Positions 58,592-64,000 of a stretch of DNA of 64,000 bases are shown here, piece after piece; the stretch's first letter is position 1, and each line of letters begins with the position of its first letter. This stretch comes from Pectobacterium sp. CFBP8739. Its GTDB lineage: Bacteria; Pseudomonadota; Gammaproteobacteria; Enterobacterales; Enterobacteriaceae. Location of the stretch: the NCBI RefSeq assembly GCF_013449375.1, contig NZ_JACDRR010000011.1, forward strand, positions 248,001 to 312,000. Reading direction: 5' to 3'. The notes under the pieces were generated by a model. That model was not told where the DNA came from. It saw only the letters and a program-made list of their open reading frames with translations, and did no database searches. The translations under genes were made by a program, and so were the position numbers.

Positions 58592-59335
58592 ATGAAAAAC
58601 GAGAATCTACAGCAAAATAATCAAACGGTATCATCCCCAATTGTGGTCGCGTTGGACTATGCCAGTCAGCAGGCGGCGTTATCGTTTGTTGACCGTATCG
58701 ATCCGCAGGATTGCCGTTTGAAGGTAGGCAAAGAGATGTTTACCTTGTTCGGGCCGCAGTTCGTGCAGACGCTACAACAGCGCGGCTTTGATGTATTTCT
58801 CGATCTGAAATTCCACGATATCCCGAACACTGTCGCTCACGCCGTTGCGGCCGCGGCCGATCTTGGCGTGTGGATGGTGAATGTCCACGCCAGCGGTGGT
58901 TCGCGTATGATGGCGGCGGCAAAAGAGGCGCTGGTGCCGTTTGGTAACGATGCACCGCTGTTGATTGCCGTGACCGTGCTAACCAGCATGGACGAAGACG
59001 ATCTGCGCGGACTTGGTATTACCGTCAGTCCTGCGGAACAGGCGGAAAGACTGGCGGTGTTAACGCATAACAGCGGGCTGGATGGTGTGGTGTGTTCCGC
59101 GCATGAAGCCCAGCGGTTGAAGCAGGTATGCGGCCAGGAATTCAAGTTGGTCACGCCTGGAATTCGTCCAGCGGGCAGCGATGTTGGCGATCAGCGCCGT
59201 ATCATGACGCCGATTCAGGCGCAGCAGGCTGGCGTAGATTATATGGTGATTGGGCGTCCGATCACTCAATCGGTAGACCCGGCACAGACGCTGCGCGAGA
59301 TTCGCGCCTCATTATTAAACGGGGCGGCCTCATGA
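58592..59335 (+). CDS. pyrF: Orotidine 5'-phosphate decarboxylase
   Basis: PyrF makes UMP from OMP in the last step of pyrimidine synthesis. Active-site motif [13 protein letters not shown] (Asp-x-Lys-x-x-Asp, about 68-80) is clear, with VVALDYA at the start and TPGIRPAG and [12 protein letters not shown] phosphate-binding loops. 247 residues (E. coli 245). Its stop overlaps yciH by ATGA. Confidence 0.96.
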   Translation: MKNENLQQNNQTVSSPIVVALDYASQQAALSFVDRIDPQDCRLKVGKEMFTLFGPQFVQTLQQRGFDVFLDLKFHDIPNTVAHAVAAAADLGVWMVNVHASGGSRMMAAAKEALVPFGNDAPLLIAVTVLTSMDEDDLRGLGITVSPAEQAERLAVLTHNSGLDGVVCSAHEAQRLKQVCGQEFKLVTPGIRPAGSDVGDQRRIMTPIQAQQAGVDYMVIGRPITQSVDPAQTLREIRASLLNGAAS

Positions 59336-59667
59336 ACCTGCGTCGTGACGAGAATAGCCAACTGGTTTACTCCACGGAAACCGGGCGTATTAAGCCGGAA
59401 GAGGAAAAGGTAGCTCGACCAAAAGGTGATGGTATCGTGCGTATCCAGCGTCAGACGAGCGGACGCAAAGGGAAGGGCGTATGCCTGATTAGCGGTCTTG
59501 ATCTGGATGATGTCGCGCTGGATAAACTGGCGGCTGAATTGAAGAAAAAATGCGGCTGCGGCGGTTCAGTGAAAGACGGTGTGGTCGAAATCCAGGGAGA
59601 TAAACGCGATCTGCTAAAACAGCTGCTGGAAGCGAAAGGCATGAAGGTTAAGCTGGCTGGTGGTTAA
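59332..59667 (+). CDS. yciH: YciH, SUI1/eIF1-like translation factor
   Basis: A 111-residue protein with the SUI1 fold: [21 protein letters not shown], seen as [14 protein letters not shown], and [20 protein letters not shown] are diagnostic. It is linked to start-codon fidelity and stress translation in E. coli. ATG at 59332 is within the pyrF stop overlap. Confidence 0.93.
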   Translation: MNLRRDENSQLVYSTETGRIKPEEEKVARPKGDGIVRIQRQTSGRKGKGVCLISGLDLDDVALDKLAAELKKKCGCGGSVKDGVVEIQGDKRDLLKQLLEAKGMKVKLAGG

Positions 59668-59705
59668 CACAGGCGGCCTAAAGCCTAAAGTATGGCGGGT
59701 ATAAA

Positions 59706-59737
59706 AGCAGCAGGTTTACTCCCGTTAACCTGCTGCT
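59706..59737. terminator. Bidirectional terminator between yciH and osmB
   Basis: AGCAGCAGGTT and AACCTGCTGCT form an 11-bp stem across a 10-nt loop. No clear U-run. Confidence 0.7.
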
Positions 59738-59746
59738 ATCAATTTG

Positions 59747-59962
59747 TTATTTATCGACCTGACGGCCAATCAGCCCACCGATAGCGGCACCGCCTAGCGT
59801 TCCTAATGTTCCGCCATTCGTTAAAATAGCCCCACCTACCGCACCGGCTCCGGCACCAATTGCGGTATTACGATCACGTTTAGACATGTTTGAACAGCCT
59901 GCGAGCGTAACAGCAAGCGTAATTGCCAGAGCGGCTGTCGCAAAACGTTTGTTTAATTTCAT
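59747..59962 (-). CDS. osmB: Osmotically inducible lipoprotein OsmB
   Basis: A 71-residue glycine-zipper lipoprotein of the outer membrane: signal with lipobox LAGC (Cys23), then AIGAGAGAVGGAILTNGG and LGTLGGAAIGGLIGRQVDK. Length as in E. coli (72). Induced by osmotic and stationary stress in that species. Confidence 0.93.
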   Translation of the reverse strand: MKLNKRFATAALAITLAVTLAGCSNMSKRDRNTAIGAGAGAVGGAILTNGGTLGTLGGAAIGGLIGRQVDK

Positions 59963-60296
59963 CTTTTTTCCCCTTCTACTCTTGGTCTCACGTTTCTTGT
60001 GAGGAAATATCGAACAATGTGCTTTTTACGGTATTAAATAAACAAACCGAGCCTTTTATCGCTTGATGATAAGTATAATCATCGGAAAAAACTGCAACAG
60101 GTAAAAATTCTTAATTCCCCTGCATTATGTTAACGATAGCAATAATTGATAACTCTGGCTGTTTTTTGCACAACCCTGTGGTGTGTCTCTTTCTTTTTCC
60201 CATAGCAGAACACCGCTAGGTCTTTAGCGATTTAGCCCATAGCGACGCGCTCGTCAGGCCGCGAAAATGATGTCATCTCGCCGATGGGAGGCCGAC
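59963..60296. other. Divergent osmB-araD intergenic region
   Basis: AT-rich promoter region. No additional gene was recognised. GGGAGG at 60286-60291 serves araD. Confidence 0.4.
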
Positions 60297-60992
60297 ATGT
60301 TAGAAACGCTAAAAAAACAGGTGCTGGACGCCAATTTGGCCTTGCCGCAGCACAACCTAGTGACGTTTACGTGGGGAAATGTCAGCGCGGTGGATCGGCA
60401 GCGCGGCCTGATGGTGATCAAACCCTCCGGCGTGGAGTATTCAGCCATGACGCTTGAGGATATGGTGGTCGTTGAGCTGGAAAACGGCAAGGTAGTAGAA
60501 GGCACGAAGAAACCGTCGTCAGATACCGATACCCACCGTGTGTTATATCAGGCGTTTGTCGATATTGGCGGTATTGTGCATACCCATTCCCGCCATGCCA
60601 CGATCTGGGCGCAGGCCGGTAAAGATATTCCCGCCTGGGGAACCACGCACGCAGACTACTTTTATGGTCCTATTCCCTGTACACGCTTGATGACAGATGA
60701 TGAAATCAACGGTCGCTATGAGTGGGAAACCGGGCAAGTGATCGCCGAAACGTTCCAGCAGCGTGGCATTTCTCCGGTAGATGTCCCCGCCGTATTAGTT
60801 AACTCGCACGGCCCCTTTGCGTGGGGGAAAGATGCAGACAATGCGGTGCACAACGCCGTTGTTCTGGAAGAACTTGCCTACATGGGAATTTTCTCGCGCC
60901 AGTTAACGCCTCAACTGGGCGAGATGCAGCAAACTCTGTTGGATAAACACTACTTACGCAAGCACGGTAAGAACGCATATTACGGACAATAA
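60297..60992 (+). CDS. araD: L-ribulose-5-phosphate 4-epimerase
   Basis: Class II aldolase-family epimerase converting L-ribulose 5-phosphate to D-xylulose 5-phosphate. The zinc histidines are in [10 protein letters not shown] (about 95-97) and the family start is [15 protein letters not shown]. The 231 residues equal E. coli AraD. araBA are not adjacent, so this is a detached araD; UlaF/SgbE-type relatives are less similar at the C terminus [16 protein letters not shown]. Confidence 0.88.
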   Translation: MLETLKKQVLDANLALPQHNLVTFTWGNVSAVDRQRGLMVIKPSGVEYSAMTLEDMVVVELENGKVVEGTKKPSSDTDTHRVLYQAFVDIGGIVHTHSRHATIWAQAGKDIPAWGTTHADYFYGPIPCTRLMTDDEINGRYEWETGQVIAETFQQRGISPVDVPAVLVNSHGPFAWGKDADNAVHNAVVLEELAYMGIFSRQLTPQLGEMQQTLLDKHYLRKHGKNAYYGQ

Positions 60993-61028
60993 ACCAGCGT
61001 GATTCCTTTCACTTTCCATTTAAGTTAC

Positions 61029-61052
61029 ATAGCGCCGCAAATGCGGCGCTAT
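61029..61052 (+). terminator. Terminator after araD
   Basis: ATAGCGCCGC-AAAT-GCGGCGCTAT is a perfect 10-bp stem; the following bases CGTTATTG are only moderately T-rich. Confidence 0.75.
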
Positions 61053-61103
61053 CGTTATTGATTAGCCAACCGTCCTCGTTGCTGAATAGCACGCCATAAA
61101 AAA

Positions 61104-61237
61104 TCCCTCCATGAAGGATCATGCCGATCGTTTAAGAATCGAGATACCGTGGGCTACCACGGTGCGAGGTATCCCTGCGGGAACCTCATCACCGTGTTTC
61201 CCCCCTAAATTCACAAGCCTTATCCATGAAGGAGGGA
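61104..61237. repeat. Compact multi-hairpin intergenic element
   Basis: Outer arms TCCCTCC (61104-61110) and GGAGGGA (61231-61237) enclose two strong hairpins: ACCGTGG-GCTA-CCACGGT (61146-61163) and GAGGT-A-TCCC-TGC-GGGA-ACCTC (61166-61187). The sequence ATGAAGGA occurs directly beside both outer arms. There is no reading frame. It may be a dispersed repeat or the structured 3' end of the convergent transcripts of araD and the CstA-type gene. Confidence 0.5.
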
Positions 61238-61253
61238 CAAGACGTGATGCCAT

Positions 61254-63317
61254 TTAAGGTTGTGCGCCGTCTCGTAAGACAATCGGGGTCTCTTTTGCCG
61301 TCGGCACATCGCTGTTCAGCGCACGGCGAATGACAAAGAATGCGGAAACCAGCATCGTTACTGCCACCAGCATGAAGAACCCACACAGCGCGGCGTTGAT
61401 CTGGTTACTGAAGACGATGGTTTCCATGTCTTTAATCGATTTAGCCGGGGCGATCAGGGTGTTTTGCTCAATACCCGCCGCGAAGCGTTTTGCCTGTGCC
61501 AGAAAACCGATGCTGGGCTTTTCATGGAAGATTTTTTGCCAGCCTGCCGTCATCGAGGTAATAAACAGCCAGGCGGTAGGGATGATAGTCACCCACGCAT
61601 AGCGCTGTTTCTTCATCTTAAACAACACCACGGTGCCGAGAATTAATGCCATCGAGGCTAGCATCTGGTTACCGATACCGAACAGCGGCCAGAGCGTGTT
61701 GATACCACCCAGCGGATCGATAACCCCTTGGTACACGAAGAATCCCCAACCGGAAACGGCGACGGTCGTACCTGCCAGATTGCCTAACCAGGAGTGGCTG
61801 TTGGCCAGTTTGGGGATCGCAATCCCAACCAGATCCTGCACCATGAAACGACAAGCGCGTGTTCCGGCATCCACTGCGGTCAGAATGAACAGGGCTTCAA
61901 ACAAAATCGCGAAGTGATACCAGAATGCCATCATCGCCCGGCTGTTAAAGATCTCGGTGATGATGTAGGCCATGCCTACTGCGAAGGTTGGCGCACCGCC
62001 CGCGCGGGAGAGAATCGAGGCCTCGCCCACGTCATTGGCTATCGCGCTCAGTTCCTGTGGGGTAATCACAAATCCCCAGCTATTGATAGCCTGCGAGGCG
62101 CTCTCAACCGTGGTACCGATCAGGGCGGCAGGTGAGTTCATGGCAAAGTAGATGCCCGGTTCGATAACTGAAGCACAAATCAGCGCCATGATGGCGACGA
62201 AAGATTCCATTAACATCGCGCCATAGCCAATGAAGCGGATATGACTTTCACGTTCAACCAGTTTCGGTGTAGTGCCGCTGGAAACCAAAGCATGGAAGCC
62301 CGAAATCGCGCCACAGGCGATGGTAATAAACAAGAAGGGGAATAACGAACCGGAGAAAACTGGGCCGGTGCCGTCAATAAAACGAGACACTGCGGGCATT
62401 TTCATTTCTGGCATTGCAAACATGATACCGAACGCGAGCCCGATAATGACCCCGATTTTCAGGAAGGTGGAGAGATAATCACGCGGTGCCAGCAGTAGCC
62501 AGACCGGCAGCACAGAGGCGATGAAGCCGTAAATCACCAAAACCCAGGTGAGCGACGTGCCTTTCAGCGTGAAGAGCGGCCCCCAGTAGGGGTGTGCGGC
62601 AATGTTACCGCCATACACAATCGCCAACATCATCAGCACAAAACCGATGATAGACACTTCCGCGATTTTACCCGGACGTAAAAAGCGCATGTAAACGCCC
62701 ATAAAGAGCGCGATAGGGATAGTCGCGGCGATGGTGAATAGCCCCCAAGGGCTTCCCGCCAATGCTTTAACGACCACCAGCGCCAGCGCCGAGAGAATGA
62801 TGATCATCACACCCAGTGCGCCAAGCATGGTGATAATACCTGCGAACGTGCCCAGCTCCTGTTTTGCCATCTCTCCCAAAGAACGACCATCCCGACGAGT
62901 GGAGATAAACAGCACCAGAAAATCCTGCACGGCGCCCGCCAACATGACGCCGACCAAAATCCAGATCGTACCGGGGAGGAAGCCCATTTGTGCGGCGAGA
63001 ATCGGCCCGACTAGCGGTCCGGCTCCGGCGATGGCGGCGAAGTGGTGGCCGAACAGGACCCATTTATTGGTGGGAACGTAGTCTAGGCCGTCGTTATGAC
63101 GCTCCGCCGGTGTCAGCCGGCGATCGTCGAGCTCAAAGACTTTTTTGGCGATAAACAGGCTGTAAAACCGATAGGCGATGCTGTAACACGATACCGCAGC
63201 GACGACTAACCACACGGCATTGACGTGTTCACCGCGGCTCAGTGCCAGCGTGGCGAACGCAAAGGCGCCCGCCATGCCGACTAGCAGCCAGATCACAATG
63301 CTCTTTACGTTATTCAT
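61254..63317 (-). CDS. CstA/BtsT family carbon starvation-type transporter
   Basis: A 687-residue membrane protein with about 16-18 helices. CstA-family motifs are all present: FGHHFAAIAGAGPLVGPILA (about 80-100), AGAVQDFLVLFISTRRDGRSLGE, FITIACGAISGFHALVSSGTTPK, and VDPLGG-like IDPLGGINTLWPLFGIGNQML. Members import peptides and/or pyruvate. The protein is closer in length to CstA (701) than BtsT (716), but I cannot decide between them. ATG 63317 has AAGGAG eight bases upstream. Confidence 0.88.
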   Translation of the reverse strand: MNNVKSIVIWLLVGMAGAFAFATLALSRGEHVNAVWLVVAAVSCYSIAYRFYSLFIAKKVFELDDRRLTPAERHNDGLDYVPTNKWVLFGHHFAAIAGAGPLVGPILAAQMGFLPGTIWILVGVMLAGAVQDFLVLFISTRRDGRSLGEMAKQELGTFAGIITMLGALGVMIIILSALALVVVKALAGSPWGLFTIAATIPIALFMGVYMRFLRPGKIAEVSIIGFVLMMLAIVYGGNIAAHPYWGPLFTLKGTSLTWVLVIYGFIASVLPVWLLLAPRDYLSTFLKIGVIIGLAFGIMFAMPEMKMPAVSRFIDGTGPVFSGSLFPFLFITIACGAISGFHALVSSGTTPKLVERESHIRFIGYGAMLMESFVAIMALICASVIEPGIYFAMNSPAALIGTTVESASQAINSWGFVITPQELSAIANDVGEASILSRAGGAPTFAVGMAYIITEIFNSRAMMAFWYHFAILFEALFILTAVDAGTRACRFMVQDLVGIAIPKLANSHSWLGNLAGTTVAVSGWGFFVYQGVIDPLGGINTLWPLFGIGNQMLASMALILGTVVLFKMKKQRYAWVTIIPTAWLFITSMTAGWQKIFHEKPSIGFLAQAKRFAAGIEQNTLIAPAKSIKDMETIVFSNQINAALCGFFMLVAVTMLVSAFFVIRRALNSDVPTAKETPIVLRDGAQP

Positions 63318-63496
63318 AACAACGGCTCCTTCGTTATTCAGAAAGGGTATAACGCGAGTGTTAATGCAATTTAACAATAGTGGGTTTAATGGTGAAGAGA
63401 AGGAAATGGATGAGAAAATGTGAGCGAAGGTGAATTTTTGTAAAGAAAATTAAAGCCTAAACAAGGGGTAACGTGTTGACGCGGTAAAAAGGTGAA

Positions 63497-63519
63497 GCCC
63501 TGCAAGGGATAAGCAGGGC
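63497..63519 (-). terminator. Hairpin after the aldo-keto reductase gene
   Basis: GCCCTGC and GCAGGGC form a 7-bp stem; on the minus strand TTCACCTTTTTACC follows. Likely a weak terminator for the gene ending at 63545. Confidence 0.5.
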
Positions 63520-63544
63520 CTATACGCTTAAGACAACACATTTC

Positions 63545-64000
63545 TTAAGGCAGAACGTTTCCGGCGGCGCGGTAAATTTCGTACCACTCTTCGCGGCTGA
63601 GCGACAGCGTAGACGCTGCCGCGATATCACGGATACGTTCTGGGCTCATGGTGCCGATGATCACTTGCATCGCGGCAGGGTGACGCAAGATCCACGCAGT
63701 GGCGATCGCGGTATTGGTCACGTGATGTTGCTCGGCAATGTGATTAATCGTCGCGTTCAGCTTGGGAAATTTCTCATTATCGAGAAAAACTCCCTCAAAA
63801 AAGCCGTACTGGAAGGGGGACCAGGCCTGAATGGTCATGGTATTCAGGCGGCTGTATTCCAGAATGGCGCCATCGTGATTCACCGATGCCGGGTTCGTCA
63901 TATTCACGTTAAAACCCGCATCAATCATGCCCGTGTGCATGATGCTGAACTGCAATTGGTTGGCAATAAGCGGCTGGCGCACGGATTTTTTCAGTAGCTC
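63545..64000 (-). CDS. Aldo/keto reductase family protein, C-terminal part (5' end outside window)
   Basis: The visible 151 codons cover the second half of an NADPH-dependent aldo/keto reductase TIM barrel: IANQLQFS, TIQAWSPFQYGFF (strand and loop around the nucleotide), the cofactor-binding VIIGTMSPERIRDI, and the C-terminal helix SREEWYEIYRAAGN. It resembles the YdhF-type subgroup of oxidoreductases. The catalytic Tyr/Lys region lies outside the window. Substrate unknown. Confidence 0.85.
   Translation of the reverse strand, partial: ELLKKSVRQPLIANQLQFSIMHTGMIDAGFNVNMTNPASVNHDGAILEYSRLNTMTIQAWSPFQYGFFEGVFLDNEKFPKLNATINHIAEQHHVTNTAIATAWILRHPAAMQVIIGTMSPERIRDIAAASTLSLSREEWYEIYRAAGNVLP

Overview
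The window looks like chromosome of a soft-rot plant-pathogenic enterobacterium, most likely Pectobacterium. Long blocks keep Escherichia coli gene order: ribE/mdtK/tRNA-Val; purR-ynhF-mepH-grxD-rnt-gloA-ydhL-slyA-slyB-anmK-mliC-pdxH-tyrS-pdxY-gstA; ribA-pgpB; lapA-lapB-pyrF-yciH-osmB. Between these blocks sit clusters that fit a plant-associated lifestyle. The organism call is inference from synteny and protein similarity recalled from memory; no database was searched.

Layout. 1-1081: end of a cytochrome c maturation operon (ccmH, ccmI). 1154-1555: a roughly 400-bp element with 68-bp imperfect terminal inverted repeats. 1655-7614 (minus): periplasmic nitrate reductase operon napFDAGHBC. 7863-10264: the narQ-narP nitrate/nitrite two-component system, divergent from nap. 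10620 and 22149 (minus): two tRNA-Val(GAC) genes, tandem in E. coli but here separated by about 11.4 kb. The segment between them carries a guanidine-II riboswitch with sugE/gdx, a HAD phosphatase, a DeoR regulator, a metallophosphoesterase, katG, a DUF3861/MarR pair, and a guanidine-I riboswitch in front of a decaying guanidine import and carboxylation operon. 22386-36782: the conserved core block. 37243-38881: three chained mini-ORFs and a dicarboxylate/amino-acid symporter. 39188-44827: acnA, a frameshifted metallopeptidase-like toxin gene with an intact immunity-type lipoprotein gene, and an orphan oligopeptide-binding protein. 44900-46581: ribA and pgpB. 46918-56736: a sugar ABC transporter, split transketolase, FGGY kinase, TIM-barrel isomerase and SorC regulator, matching the D-apiose catabolic pathway and inserted between pgpB and lapA. 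56921-64000: lapAB, pyrF, yciH, osmB, araD, a CstA/BtsT carrier and the end of an aldo-keto reductase gene.

How it fits together. NarQ senses nitrate and NarP probably activates nap through a 7-2-7 heptamer box lying 20 bp from an FNR-like site, the spacing known from E. coli. Two different guanidine riboswitch classes control export (sugE) and a now broken uptake and carboxylation route: the ATPase and carboxylase genes are deleted internally and the carboxylase also carries an in-frame amber codon. The putative apiose cluster has paired TTGAAT-N4-ATTCAA operators, each pair 18 bp apart, in front of both its transport and its catabolic transcription units, which suggests one regulator (probably the SorC protein) for both.

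The strongest leads are the split tRNA-Val pair and its cargo, the eroded guanidine operon, the apiose regulon operators, the inactivated toxin beside a kept immunity gene, the inverted-repeat element at 1154-1555, and the mini-ORF leader before the symporter.
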